From: Sanderia malayensis
Taxonomy: Eukaryota > Cnidaria > Scyphozoa > Semaeostomeae > Pelagiidae
NCBI GenBank assembly: GCA_013076295.1
Contig: RQOL01000438.1
Coordinates: forward strand, 1 to 64,000
Reading direction: 5' to 3'
Length of the DNA stretch: 64,000 nt
The notes under the pieces are model-generated. The model saw nothing but the letters and a program-made list of their open reading frames with translations, was not told where the DNA came from and did no database searches. Both the position numbers and the translations under genes were made by a program. Below, piece by piece: positions 49,633 through 61,800 of the stretch (positions within the stretch are counted from its first letter, which is position 1; the number at the start of each line of letters is the position of its first letter).

Positions 49633-50219
49633 GGAAGTAAAAAAAAGTGGGAAGTCATCAAAAGTGGTATGTCGTCAAAAGTGGGAAGTCATCAAAAGTG
49701 GGAAGTCATCAAAAGTGGGAAGTCATCAAAAAGGCGAAGTCAAGAAAATACAGGAAGTAATCGAAAGTGGGAAGTCATCAAAAGTGGGAAGTTATCAAAA
49801 GTAAGAAGTCACCGAAAGTGGGAAGTCAAGAAAAAGTGGGAAATCATCAAAAATGGGCAGTCATCAAAAGTGGGAAGTGAAGAAAAAATGGGCAGTCAAG
49901 AAAAAGTAGGAAGTCCTCAAATATGGGAAGTCATCAAAAGTGGGAAGTCCTTGAAAAGTGGGAGGTCATGAAATGTGGGAAGTCAAGAAAAAGTGGGAAG
50001 TCATCAAAAATGGGAAGTCTTCAAAAGTGGGAAATCATCTAAAATGGGAAGTCAAGAAAAAGTGGGAAGTAATCAAAAATGGGAAGTCATTAAAAGTGGA
50101 AAGTCATCAAATGTGGGAAGTCAAGAAAGAGTGGGAAGTCATCAAAAATGGGAAGTCTTCAAAAGTGGGAAATCATCTGAAATGGTTTGTCAAGAAAAAG
50201 TTGGAAGTCATCAAAAATG
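49633..50219 (+). repeat. Satellite between insert copies 2 and 3
   Basis: 587 bp of the same 17-18 bp satellite separate two copies of the 146-bp insert. Together with the insert it forms a 733-bp tandem period. The uncommon variant ending AAAAGTAAGAAG occurs at about 49,796 and again 733 bp upstream at about 49,063. This supports local tandem duplication. Confidence 0.96.
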
Positions 50220-50365
50220 GATCTGTGTTTTGGGCTGCATGTTCTGCACTCTCTTATTTTTACATGGTATCTGCTTGGGGTGGTTATGTGTTCATCATCA
50301 ATTTGATTTAGTATTTGATTTGATTTGATTCATCATCATCAATTTGATTTTGATTTAGTGATTTA
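50220..50365 (+). pseudogene. STT3 gene fragment embedded in satellite, copy 3
   Basis: 146 bp, 733 bp downstream of copy 2 and apparently identical to it. The STT3-like frame is 50219-50308, stop 50309-50311. It forms the second half of a 733-bp tandem duplication. Confidence 0.82.
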
Positions 50366-52500
50366 GGAAGTAAAAAAAAGTGGGAAGTCATCAAAAGTGG
50401 TATGTCGTCAAAAGTGGGAAGTCATCAAAAGTGGGAAGTCATCAAAAGTGGGAAGTCATCAAAAAGGCGAAGTCAAGAAAAAGTGGGGACTCATCAAAAG
50501 TGGGAAGTCAAGAAAATGCGGGAAGTCATCGAAAGTGGGAAGTCATCAAAAGTGGGAAGTCAAGAAAAAGTGGGAAGTAAAAAAAAGTGGGAATTCATCA
50601 AAAGTGGAAAGTCGTCAAAAGTGGGAAGTCAAGAAAAAGTGGGAAGTCATAAAAAATGGGAAGTCCTCAAAAGTGGGAGGTCAAGAAAAAGTGGGAAGTC
50701 AAGAAAAAGTGGGAAGTAAAAAAAAGTGGGAAGTCATCAAAAGTGGAAAGTCGTCAAAAGTGGGAAGTCAAGAAAAAGTGGGAAGTCATAAAAAATGGGA
50801 AGTCCTCAAAAGTGGGAGGTCAAGAAAAAGTGGGAAGTCAAGAAAAAGTGGGAAGTCAAGAAAATGTGGGAAGTCAAGAAAATGTGGGAAGTCACGAAAA
50901 AGTGGGAAGTCATTAAAGGTGGGAAGTCAAGAAAAGTGGGAAGTCAGGAAAATGTAGGAAGTCTTTAAAAGTGAGAGGTCATCAAAAGTGGGAAGTCAAG
51001 AAAATACAGGAAGTAATCGAAAGTGGGAAGTCATCAAAAGTGGGAAGTTATCAAAAGTCAGAAGTCACCGAAAGTGGGAAGTCAAGAAAAAGTGGGAAAT
51101 CATCAAAAATGGGCAGTCATCAAAAGTGGGAAGTGAAGAAAAAATGGGCAGTCAAGAAAAAGTAGGAAGTCCTCAAATATGGGAAGTCATCAAAAGTGGG
51201 AAGTCCTTGAAAAGTGGGAGGTAATGAAATGTGGGAAGTCAAGAAAAAGTGGGAAGTCATCAAAAATGGGAAGTCTTGAAAAGTGGGAAATCATCTAAAA
51301 TGGGAAGTCAAGAAAAAGTGGGAAGTCATCAAAAGTGGGAAGTCATTAAAAGTGGAAAGTCATCAAATGTGGGAAGTCAAGAAAGAGTGGGAAGTCATCA
51401 AAAATGGGAAGTCTTCAAAACTCGGAAATCATCTGAAATGGTTTGTCAAGAAAAAGTTGGAAGTCATCAAAAGCGGGAAGTCATCAAAAGTGGGAAGTCA
51501 AGAAAAAGTGAGAAGTGAAGAAAAAGTGGGAAGTCAAGAAAATGTGGGAAGTCAAAAAAAGTGGGAAGTCATTAAAAGTGGGAGGTCATCAAAAGTGGGA
51601 ATTCAAGAAAGAGTGGGAAGTCATCAAAAGTGGGAAGTCAAGAAGAAGTGGGAAGTAAAAAAAAACTTGGAAGTCATCAAGAGTGGGAAGTTAAGAAAAA
51701 GTGGGAAATCAAGAAAAAGTGGAAAGTCATTAAAAGTGGGAAGTCAAAAAAAAGTGGGAAGTCATCAAAAATGGGAAGTCTTCAAAAGTGGGAAATCATC
51801 TGAAATGGGAAGTCAAGAAAAAGTTGGAAGTCATCAAAAGCGGGAAGTCAAGAAAATGTGGGAAGTAGAAAAAAGTGGGAAGTCATCAAGAGTGGGAAGT
51901 CAAGAAAAAGAGGGGAAGTAAAAAAAAGTGGGAAGTCATCAAAAGTGGTATGTCGTCAAAAATGGGAAGTCATCAAAAGTGGGAAGTCATCAAAAGGGAG
52001 AGGTCATCAAAAGTGGGAAGTCAAGAAAATACAGGAAGTAATCGAAAGTGGGAAGTCATCAAAAGTGGTAAGTTATCAAAAGTCAGAAGTCACCCAAAGT
52101 GGGAAGTCAAGAAAAAGTGGGAAATCATCAAAAATAGGCAGTCATCAAAAGTGGGAAGTGAAGAAAAAATGGGCAGTCAAGAAAAAGTAGGAAGTCCTCA
52201 AATATGGGAAGTCATCAAAAGTGGGAAGTCCTTGAAAAGTGGGAGGTCATGAAATGTGGGAAGTCAAGAAAAAGTGGGAAGTCATCAAAAATGGGAAGTC
52301 TTCAAAAGTGGGAAATCATCTAAAATGGGAAGTCAAGAAAAAGTGGGAAGTCATCAAAAATGGGAAGTCATTAAAAGTGGAAAGTCATCAAATGTGGGAA
52401 GTCAAGAAAGAGTGGGAAGTCATCAAAAATGGGAAGTCTTCAAAAGTGGGAAATCATCTGAAATGGTTTGTCAAGAAAAAGTTGGAAGTCATCAAAAATG
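50366..52500 (+). repeat. Satellite between insert copies 3 and 4
   Basis: 2,135 bp of 17-18 bp satellite, same orientation. It carries a private variant, AAAACTCGGAAATC near 51,418-51,427, which recurs at about 63,908-63,917. It therefore belongs to the 12.49-kb duplication. It is also a close copy of 43.3-45.4 kb at an offset of about 7,088 bp. Confidence 0.96.
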
Positions 52501-52646
52501 GATCTGTGTTTTGGGCTGCATGTTCTGCACTCTCTTATTTTTACATGGTATCTGCTTGGGGTGGTTATGTGTTCATCATCAATTTGATTTAGTATTTGAT
52601 TTGATTTGATTCATTATCATCAATTTGATTTTGATTTAGTGATTTA
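52501..52646 (+). pseudogene. STT3 gene fragment embedded in satellite, copy 4
   Basis: 146 bp. The STT3-like frame is 52500-52589, stop 52590-52592. It carries one private change, T instead of C at 52615 in the CATCATCAT run of the tail. Its counterpart in the 7.1-7.3 kb duplicate to the left (near 45.4 kb) is missing. Confidence 0.82.
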
Positions 52647-54720
52647 GGAAGTAAAAAAAAGTGGGAAGTCATCAAAAGTGGTATGTCGTCAAAAGTGGGA
52701 AGTCATCAAAAGTGGGAAGTCATCAAAAGTGGGAAGTCATCAAAAAGGCGAAGTCAAGAAAAAGTGGGGACTCATCAAAAGTGGGAAGTCAAGAAAATGC
52801 GGGAAGTCATCGAAAGTGGGAAGTCATCAAAAGTGGGAAGTCAAGAAAAATAGGGAAGTAAAAAAAAGTGGGAAGTCATCAAAAGTGGAAAGTCGTCAAA
52901 AGTGGGAAGTCAAGAAAAAGTGGGAAGTCATAAAAAATGGGAAGTCCTCAAAAGTGGGAGGTCAAGAAAAAGTGGGAAGTCAAGAAAAAGTGGGAAGTAA
53001 AAAAAAGTGGGAAGTCATCAAAAGTGGAAAGTCGTCAAAAGTGGGAAGTCAAGAAAAAGTGGGAAGTCATAAAAAATGGGAAGTCCTCAAAAGTGGGAGG
53101 TCAAGAAAAAGTGGGAAGTCAAGAAAAAGTGGGAAGTCAAGAAAATGTGGGAAGTCAAGAAAATGTGGGAAGTCACGAAAAAGTGGGAAGTCATTAAAGG
53201 TGGGAAGTCAAGAAAAGTGGGAAGTCAGGAAAATGTAGGAAGTCTTTAAAAGTGAGAGGTCATCAAAAGTGGGAAGTCAAGAAAATACAGGAAGTAATCG
53301 AAAGTGGGAAGTCATCAAAAGTGGGAAGTCAAGAAAAAGTGGGAAATCATCAAAAATGGGCAGTCATCAAAAGTGGGAAGTGAAGAAAAAATGGGCAGTC
53401 AAGAAACAGTAGGAAGTCCTCAAATATGGGAAGTCATCAAAAGTGGGAAGTCCTTGAATAGTGGGAGGTAATGAAATGTGGGAAGTCAAGAAAAAGTGGG
53501 AAGTCATCAAAAATGGGAAGTCTTGAAAAGTGGGAAATCATCTGAAATGGGAAGTCAAGAAAAAGTGGGAAGTCATCAAAAGTGGGAAGTCATTAAAAGT
53601 GGAAAGTCATCAAATGTGGGAAGTCAAGAAAGAGTGGGAAGTCATCAAAAATGGGAAGTCTTCAAAAGTGGGAAATCATCTGAAATGGTTTGTCAAGAAA
53701 AAGTTGGAAGTCATCAAAAGCGGGAAGTCATCAAAAGTGGGAAGTCAAGAAAAAGTGAGAAGTGAAGAAAAAGTGGGAAGTCAAGAAAATGTGGGAAGTC
53801 AAAAAAAGTGGGAAGTCATTAAAAGTGGGAGGTCATCAAAAGTGGGAATTCAAGAAAGAGTGGGAAGTCATCAAAAGTGGGAAGTCAAGAAGAAGTGGGA
53901 AGTAAAAAAAAACTTGGAAGTCATCAAGAGTGGGAAGTTAAGAAAAAGTGGGAAATCAAGAAAAAGTGGGAAGTCAGGAAAATGTGGGAAGTCAAGAAAA
54001 AGTGGGAAGTCATTAAAAGTGGGAAGTCATCAAAAGTGGGAAATCAAGAAAAAGTGGGAAGTCATCAAGAGTCGGAAGTCAAGAAAAACTGGGAAGTCAT
54101 CAAGAGTGGGAAGTCAAGAAAAAATGGAAGGTAAAAAAAAAGTGGCAAGTCATCAAAAGTGGATGTCAACAAAAGTGGGAAGTCATCAAAAGTGGGATGT
54201 CATCAAAAGTGGCAAGTCATCAAAAGTGGAAAGTCATCAAAAGTGGGAAGTCAAAAAAAGTGGGAAGTCAAGAAAAAGTGGAAGTCATCAAAAGTGGGAA
54301 GTCATCAAAAAGGCGAAGTCAAGAAAAAGTGGGAACTCATCAAAAGTGGGAAGTCAAGAAAAGTGGGAAGTCAAGAAAAAGTGGGAAGTCTTTAAAAGTG
54401 AGAGGTCATCAAAAGTGGGAAGTCAAGAAAATACGGGAAGTCATCGAAAGTGGGAAGTAATCAAAAGTGGGATGTTATCAAAAGTCATAGGTCATCGGAA
54501 GTGGGAAGTCAAGAAAAAGTGGGAAATCATCAAAAATGGGAAGTCATCAACAGTAGGAAGTGAAGAAAAAATGCGAAGTCAAGAAAAAGTAGGAAGTTGT
54601 CAAATATGGGAAGTCATCAAAAGTGGGAAGTCACGGAAAAGTGGGAAATCATATAAAATGGGAAGTCAAGAAAAAGTGGAAGTCATCAAAAGTGGGAAGT
54701 CATCAAAAGTGGAAAGTCAT

Positions 54721-56490
54721 TAAAAGTGGGAAGCCAAGAAAAAGTGGGAAGTCATCAAAAATGGGAAGTCTTTAAAAGTGGGAAATCATCTGAAATGGGA
54801 AGTCAAGAAAAAGTTGGAAGTCATCAAAAGCGGGAAGTCAAGAAAATGTGGGAAGTAAAAAAAGTGGCAAGTCATCAACAGTGGGAAGTCAAGAAAAAGA
54901 GGGGAAGTAAAAAAAAGTGGGAAGTCATCAAAAGTGGGAAGTCATCAAAAGTGAGAGGTCATCAAAAGTGGGAAGTCAAGAAAATACAGGAAGTAATCGA
55001 AAGTGGGAAGTCATCAAAAGTGGGAAGTTATCAAAAGTTAGAAGTCACCGAAAGTGGGAAGTCATCAAAAGTGGGAAGTCAAGAAAAAGTGGGAAGTAAA
55101 AAAAAGTGGGAAGTCATCAAAAGTGGAAAGTCGTCAAAAGTGGGAAGTCAAGAAAAAGTGGGAAGTCATAAAAAATGGGAAGTCCTCAAAAGTTGGAAAT
55201 CATCTGAAATGGGAAGTCAAGAAAAAGTTGGAAGTCATCAAAAGCGGGAAGTCATCAAAAGTGGGAGGTCAAGAAAAAGTGGGAAGTCAAGAAAAAGTGG
55301 AAAGTCAAGAAAATGTGGGAAGTCAAGAAAATGTGCGAAGTCACGAAAAACTGGGAAGTCATTAAAAGTGGGAAGTCATCAAAAGAGTGAAATCAAGAAA
55401 AAAGTGGCAAGTCATCAAGAGTGGGAAATCAAGAAAAAGTGTGAAGTAAAAAAAAATTGAGATGTCATCAAGAGTGGGAAGTCAAGAAAAAGTGGGAAGT
55501 AAAAAAAGTGGGAAGTCATCAAAAGTGGGATGTCATCAAAAGTGGGAAGTCATCAATAGTGGGATGTCAAGAAAAAGTGGGAAGTCATCAAAAGTGGAAA
55601 GTCATTAAAAGTGGGAAGCCAAGAAAAAGTGGGAAGTCATCAAAAATGGGAAGTCTTTAAAAGTGGGAAATCATCTGAAATGGGAAGTCAAGAAAAAGTT
55701 GGAAGTCATCAAAAGCGGGAAGTCAAGAAAATGTGGGAAGTAAAAAAAGTGGCAAGTCATCAACAGTGGGAAGTCAAGAAAAAGAGGGGAAGTAAAAAAA
55801 AGTGGGAAGTCATCAAAAGTGGGAAGTCATCAAAAGTGAGAGGTCATCAAAAGTGGGAAATCAAGAAAATACAGGAAGTAATCGAAAGTGGGAAGTCATC
55901 AAAAGTGGGAAGTTATCAAAAGTTAGAAGTCACCGAAAGTGGGAAGTCATCAAAAGTGGGAAGTCAAGAAAAAGTGGGAAGTAAAAAAAAGTGGGAAGTC
56001 ATCAAAAGTGGAAAGTCGTCAAAAGTGGGAAGTCAAGAAAAAGTGGGAAGTCATAAAAAATGGGAAGTCCTCAAAAGTGGGAAATCATCTGAAATGGGAA
56101 GTCAAGAAAAAGTTGGAAGTCATCAAAAGCGGGAAGTCATCAAAAGTGGGAGGTCAAGAAAAAGTGGGAAGTCAAGAAAAAGTGGAAAGTCAAGAAAATG
56201 TGGGAAGTCAAGAAAATGTGCGAAGTCACGAAAAACTGGGAAGTCATTAAAAGTGGGAAGTCATCAAAAGAGTGAAATCAAGAAAAAGTGGCAAGTCATC
56301 AAGAGTGGGAAATCAAGAAAAAGTGTGAAGTAAAAAAAATTGAGATGTCATCAAGAGTGGGAAGTCAAGAAAAAGTGGGAAGTAAAAAAAGTGGTAAGTC
56401 ATCAAAAGTGGGATGTCATCAAAAGTGGGAAGTCATCAATAGTGGGATGTCAAGAAAAAGTGGGAAGTCATCAAAAGTGGGAAGTCAAGA
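54721..56490 (+). repeat. 885-bp tandem duplication
   Basis: Two abutting units of about 885 bp (54,721-55,605 and 55,606-56,490). Both begin around GTGGGAAGCCAAGAAAAAG and end around CATCAATAGTGGGATGTC. A third, partly rearranged copy of the second half lies at about 57,900-58,560 (offset about 2,068 bp). The GGGAAGCC variant occurs at 47.4, 54.7 and 55.6 kb only. Confidence 0.8.
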
Positions 56491-56599
56491 AAAAGAGGGA
56501 AGTGAAGAAAAAGTGGGAAGTCATCAAAAGTGGGAAGTCATCAAAAGTGGAAAGTCATCAAAAGTGGGAAGTCAAGAAAAAGTGGGAAGTCATGAAATT

Positions 56600-57110
56600 G
56601 TGAGAAGTGAAGAAAAAGTGGGAAGTCATTAAAAGTGGGAGGTCATCAAAAGTGGGAATTCAAGAAAAAGTGGGAAGTCAAGAAAAAGTGGGAAGTCAAG
56701 AAAATGTGGGAGGTCAAAAAAAGTGGGAAGTCATTAAAAGTGGGAGGTCATCAAAAGTGGGAATTCAAGAGAAAGTGGGAAGTCATCAAAAGTTGGAAGT
56801 CAAGAAAAGGTGGGAAGTAAAAAAAAGTGGGAAGTCATCAAAAGTGGGATGTCAAGAAAAAGGCGAAGTCAAGAAAAAGTGGGAACTCATCAAAAGTGGG
56901 AAGTCAAGAAAAGTGGGAAGTCAGGAAAAAGTGGGAAGTCTTTAAAAGTGAGGGGTCATCAAAAGTGAGAAGTCAAGAAAATACGAGAAGTCATGGAAAT
57001 TGGGAAGTCATCAAAAGTGGGAAGTCAGGAAAATGCAAGAAGTCATGGAAAGTGGGAAGTCATCAAAAGTGGGAAGTCAAGAAAAAGTGAGAAGTGAAGA
57101 AAGAGTGGGA
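56600..57110 (+). repeat. Island of left-edge-type satellite variants
   Basis: Variants GAGGGGTCATC, TACGAGAAGTCATGG and GTCAGGAAAATGCAAG occur here at 56,945-57,045. The order GAGGGGTCATC then TACGAGAAGTCATGG also occurs at 40-95, with a similar version at 1,670-1,720. Units nearby are less regular (GAAAATGCAAGAAG, GTCAAGAAAAGGTGGG) than in the flanking young duplications. Confidence 0.6.
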
Positions 57111-57644
57111 AGTCATCAAGAGTGGGAAGTCAAGAAAAAGAGGGAAGTGAGGAAAAAGTGGGAAGTCAAGAAAATGTGGGAAGTCAAAAAACGTGGGAAA
57201 GAATTAAAAGTGGGAGGTCATCAAAAGTGGGAATTCAAGAAAGAGTGGGAAGTCATCAAAAGTGGGAAGTCAAGAAGAAGTGGGAAGTAAAAAAAAACTT
57301 GGAAGTCATCAAGAGTGGGAAGTTAAGAAAAAGTGGGAAATCAAGAAAAAATGGGAAGTCAGGAAAATGTGGGAAGTCAAGAAAAAGTGGGAAGTCATTA
57401 AAAGTGGGAAGTCATCAAAAGTGGGAAATCAAGAAAAAGTGGGAAGTCATCAAGAGTCGGAAGTCAAGAGAAACTGGGAAGTCATCAAGAGTGGGAAGTC
57501 AAGAAAAGTGGGATGTCAACAAAAGTGGGATGTCATCGAAAGTGGCAAGTCATCAAAAGTGGAAAGTCATCGAAAAGGCGAAGTCAAGAAAAAGTGGGAA
57601 CTCATCAAAAGTGGGAAGTCAAGAAAAGTGGGAAGTCAAGAAAA

Positions 57645-58830
57645 AGTGGGAAGTCTTTAAAAGTGAGAGGTCATCAAAAGTGGGAAGTCAAGAAAAGTGG
57701 GAAGTCAAGAAAAAGTGGGAAGTCTTTAAAAGTTGGAAGTCATCAAAAGCGGGAAGTCAAGAAAAAGTGGGAAGTAAAAAAAGTGGCAAGTCATCAACAG
57801 TGGGAAGTCAAGAAAAAGAGGGGAAGTAAAAAAAAGTGGGAAGTCATCAAAAGTGGTATGTCGTCAAAAGTGGGAAGTCATCAAAAGTGGGAACTCATCA
57901 AAAGTGAGAGGTCATCAAAAGTGGGAAGTCAAGAAAATACAGGAAGTAATCGAAAGTGGGAAGTCATCAAAAGTGGGAAGTTATCAAAAGTTAGAAGTCA
58001 CCGAAAGTGGGAAGTCATCAAAAGTGGGAAGTCAAGAAAAAGTGGGAAGTAAAAAAAAGTGGGAAGTCATCAAAAGTGGAAAGTCGTCAAAAGTGGGAAG
58101 TCAAGAAAAAGTGGGAAGTCATAAAAAATGGGAAGTCCTCAAAAGTGGGAAATCATCTGAAATGGGAAGTCAAGAAAAAGTTTGAAGTCATCAAAAGCGG
58201 GAAGTCATCAAAAGTGGGAGGTCAAGAAAAAGTGGGAAGTCAAGAAAAAGTGGAAAGTCAAGAAAATGTGGGAAGTCAAGAAAATGTGCGAAGTCACGAA
58301 AAACTGGGAAGTCATTAAAAGTGGGAAGTCATCAAAAGAGTGAAATCAAGAAAAAGTGGGAAGTCATCAAGAGTGGGAAATCAAGAAAAAGTGTGAAGTA
58401 AAAAAAAATTGAGATGTCATCAAGAGTGGGAAGTCAAGAAAAAGTGGGAAGTAAAAAAAGTGGGAAGTCATCAAAAGTGGGATGTCATCAAAAGTGGGAA
58501 GTCATCAATAGTGGGATGTCAAGAAAAAGTGGGAAGTCATCAAAAGTGGGAAGTCAAGAAAAAGAGGGAAGTGAAGAAAAAGTGGGAAGTCATCAAAAGT
58601 GGGAAGTCATCAAAAGTGGGAAGTCAAGAAAAAGTGGGAAGTCTTTAAAAGTGAGAGGTCATCAAAAGTGGGAAGTCAAGAAAAGTGGGAAGTCAAGAAA
58701 AAGTGGGAAGTCTTTAAAAGTTGGAAGTCATCAAAAGCGGGAAGTCAAGAAAAAGTGGGAAGTAAAAAAAGTGGCAAGTCATCAACAGTGGGAAGTCAAG
58801 AAAAAGAGGGGAAGTAAAAAAAAGTGGGAA
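57645..58830 (+). repeat. 988-bp partial tandem duplication
   Basis: The string of variants GTCTTTAAAAGTGAGAGG, then GTCTTTAAAAGTTGG, GTAAAAAAAGTGGC and GAGGGGAAGTAA at about 57,650-57,830 is repeated at about 58,640-58,818, an offset of 988 bp. The intervening sequence contains the third copy of the 885-bp module. Confidence 0.7.
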
Positions 58831-61800
58831 GTAATTAAAAGTGGGAGGTCATCAAAAGTGGGAATTCAAGAAAGAGTGGGAAGTCATCAAAAGTGGGAAG
58901 TCAAGAAGAAGTGGGAAGTAAAAAAAAACTTGGAAGTCATCAAGAGTGGGAAGTTAAGAAAAAGTGGGAAATCAAGAAAAAGTGGGAAGTCAGGAAAATG
59001 TGGGAAGTCATGAAAAAGTGGGAAGTCATTAAAAGTGGGAAGTCATCAAAAGTGGGAAATCAAGAAAAAGTGGGAAGTCATCAAGAGTCGGAAGTCAAGA
59101 AAAACTGGGAAGTCATCAAGAGTGGGAAGTCAAGAAAAAATGGAAGCTAAAAAAAAAGTGGCAAGTCATGAAAAGTGGGATGTCAACAAAAGTGGGAAGT
59201 CATCAAAAGTGGGAAGTCATCAAAAGTGGGATGTCATCGAAAGTGGCAAGTCATCAAAAGTGGAAAGTCATCAAAAGTGGGAAGTCAAAAAAAAGTGGGA
59301 AGTCAAGAAAAAGTGGAAGTCATCAAAAGTGGGAAGTCATCGAAAAGGCGAAGTCAAGAAAAAGTGGGAACTCATCAAAAGTGGGAAGTCAAGAAAAGTG
59401 GGAAGTCAAGAAAAAGTGGGAAGTCTTTAAAAGTGAGAGGTCATCAAAAGTGGGAAGTCAAGAAAATACGGGAAGTCATCGAAAGTGGGAAGTAATCAAA
59501 AGTGGGACGTTATCAAAAGTCAGAGGTCACCGGAAGTGGGAAGTCAAGAAAAAGTGGGAAATCATCAAAAATGGGAAGTCATCAACAGTGGGAAGTGAAG
59601 AAAAAATGGGAAGTCAAGAAAAAGTAGGAAGTTGTCAAATATGGGAAGTCATCAAAAGTGGGAAGTCACGGAAAAAATGGGAAATCATCTAAAATGGAAG
59701 TCAAGAAAAAGTGGAAGTCATCAAAAGTGGGAAGTCATCAAAAGTGGAAAGTCTTTAAAAGTGGGAAGTCAAGAAAAAGTGGGAAGTCATCAAAAATGGG
59801 AAGTCTTCAAAAGTGGGAAATCATCTGAAATGGGAAGTCAAGAAAAAGTTGGAAGTCATCAAAAGCGGGAAGTCAAGAAAATGTGGGAAGTAAAAAAAAG
59901 TGGGAAGTCATCAAGAGTGGGAAGTCAAGAAAAAGAGGGGAAGTAAAAAAAAGTGGGAAGTCATCAAAAGTGGTATGTCGTCAAAAATGGGAAGTCATCA
60001 AAAGTGGGAAGTCATCAAAAGGGAGAGGTCATCAAAAGTGGGAAGTCAAGAAAATACAGGAAGTAATCGAAAGTGGGAAGTCATCAAAAGTGGGAAGTTA
60101 TCAAAAGTCAGAAGTCACCGAAAGTGGGAAGTCAAGAAAAAGTGGGAAATCATCAAAAAGGGGCAGTCATCAAAAGTGGGAAGTGAAGAAAAAATGGGCA
60201 GTCAAGAAAAAGTAGGAAGTCCTCAAATATGGGAAGTCATCAAAAGTGGGAAGTCCTTGAAAAGTGGGAAGTCATGAAATGTGGGAAGTCAAGAAAAAGT
60301 GGGAAGTCATCAAAAATGGGAAGTCTTCAAAAGTGGGAAATCATCTAAAATGGGAAGTCAAGAAAATATGGGAAGTCATCAAAAATGGGAAGTCATTAAA
60401 AGTGGGAGGTCATCAAAAGTGGGAATTCAAGAGAAAGTGGGAAGTCATCAAAAGTGGGAAGTCAAGAAAAAGTGGAAAGTCAAGAAAATGTGGGAAGTCA
60501 AGAAAATGTGCGAAGTCACGAAAAACTGGGAAGTCATTAAAAGTGGGAAGTCATCAAAAGAGTGAAATCAAGAAAAAGTGGCAAGTCATCAAGAGTGGGA
60601 AGTCAAGAAAAAATGGAAGGTAAAAAAAAAGTGGCAAGTCATCAAAAGTGGATGTCAACAAAAGTGGGAAGTCATCAAAAGTGGGATGTCATCAAAAGTG
60701 GCAAGTCATCAAAAGTGGAAAGTCATCAAAAGTGGGAAGTCAAAAAAAAGTGGGAAGTCAAGAAAAAGTGGAAGTCATCAAAAGTGGGAAGTCATCAAAA
60801 AGGCGAAGTCAAGAAAAAGTGGGAACTCATCAAAAGTGGGAAGTCAAGAAAAGTGGGAAGTCAAGAAAAAGTGGGAAGTCTTTAAAAGTGAGAGGTCATC
60901 AAAAGTGGGAAGTCAAGAAAATACGGGAAGTCATCGAAAGTGGGAAGTAATGAAAAGTGGGACGTTATCAAAAGTCAGAGGTCACCGGAAGTGGGAAGTC
61001 AAGAAAAAGTGGGAAATCATCAAAAATGGGAAGTCATCAACAGTGGGAAGTGAAGAAAAAATGGGAAGTCAAGAAAAAGTAGGAAGTTGTCAAATATGGG
61101 AAGTCATCAAAAGTGGGAAGTCACGGAAAAGTGGGAAATCATCTAAAATGGAAGTCAAGAAAAAGTGGAAGTCATCAAAAGTGGGAAGTCATCAAAAGTG
61201 GAAAGTCATTAAAAGTGGGAAGTCAAGAAAAAGTGGGAAGTCATCAAAAATGGGAAGTCTTCAAAAGTGGGAAATCATCTGAAATGGGAAGTCAAGAAAA
61301 AGTTGGAAGTCATCAAAAGCGGGAAGTCAAGAAAATGTGGGAAGTAAAAAAAAGTGGGAAGTCAACAAGAGTAGGAAGTCAAGAAAAAGAGGGGAAGTAA
61401 AAAAAAGTGGGAAGTCATCAAAAGTGGTATGTCGTCAAAAATGGGAAGTCATCAAAAGTGGGAAGTCATCAAAAGGGAGAGGTCATCAAAAGTGGGAAGT
61501 CAAGAAAATACAGGAAGTAATCGAAAGTGGGAAGTCATCAAAAGTGGGAAGTTATCAAAAGTAAGAAGTCACCGAAAGTGGGAAGTCAAGAAAAAGTGGG
61601 AAATCATCAAAAATGGGCAGTCATCAAAAGTGGGAAGTGAAGAAAAAATGGGCAGTCAAGAAAAAGTAGGAAGTCCTCAAATATGGGAAGTCATCAAAAG
61701 TGGGAAGTCCTTGAAAAGTGGGAGGTCATGAAATGTGGGAAGTCAAGAAAAAGTGGGAAGTCATCAAAAATGGGAAGTCTTCAAAAGTGGGAAATCATCT

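Larger units (their letters stand above)
49009..50474 (+). repeat. 733-bp tandem duplication spanning insert copies 2 and 3
   Basis: Two abutting 733-bp units, about 49,009-49,741 and 49,742-50,474, each with one STT3-fragment insert. The exchange point lies in GTCAAGAAAA. Unit 1 starts at GTCAAGAAAATACAGG and the second unit is reached through GGCGAAGTCAAGAAAATACAGG. The same structure is repeated at about 61,502-62,966. Confidence 0.82.
47965..51510 (+). repeat. ≥3.5 kb segment, left copy of a 12.49-kb-spaced pair
   Basis: Matches 60,458-64,000. The offset falls only from 12,493 to 12,490 bp across 3.5 kb, all explained by single A-run indels. It carries insert copies 2 and 3. Shared private variants include ATGTGCGAAGTCACG (about 48,014 and 60,507), AAAGTAAGAAGTC and ACTCGGAAATC. 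It appears to be the least diverged long duplication in the window. Confidence 0.85.
49939..55425 (+). repeat. ~5.5 kb segment, right copy of a 7.1-7.3 kb-spaced pair
   Basis: Counterpart of 42,850-48,107, carrying insert copies 3 and 4. It is complete at the site where the left copy is deleted. It diverges near 55,425, where GGGAAATCAAGAAAAAGTGTG replaces the GGGAAGTCAAGAAAAAATGG of the left copy. Confidence 0.83.

Noticed and set aside
53530..54723. Long forward reading frames (up to 397 codons) as lysine-, serine- and tryptophan-rich proteins
   Set aside because: They follow automatically from units without stop codons. All three frames are open in overlapping places, ends fall on random variants, and the peptides are pure satellite translations with no domain.
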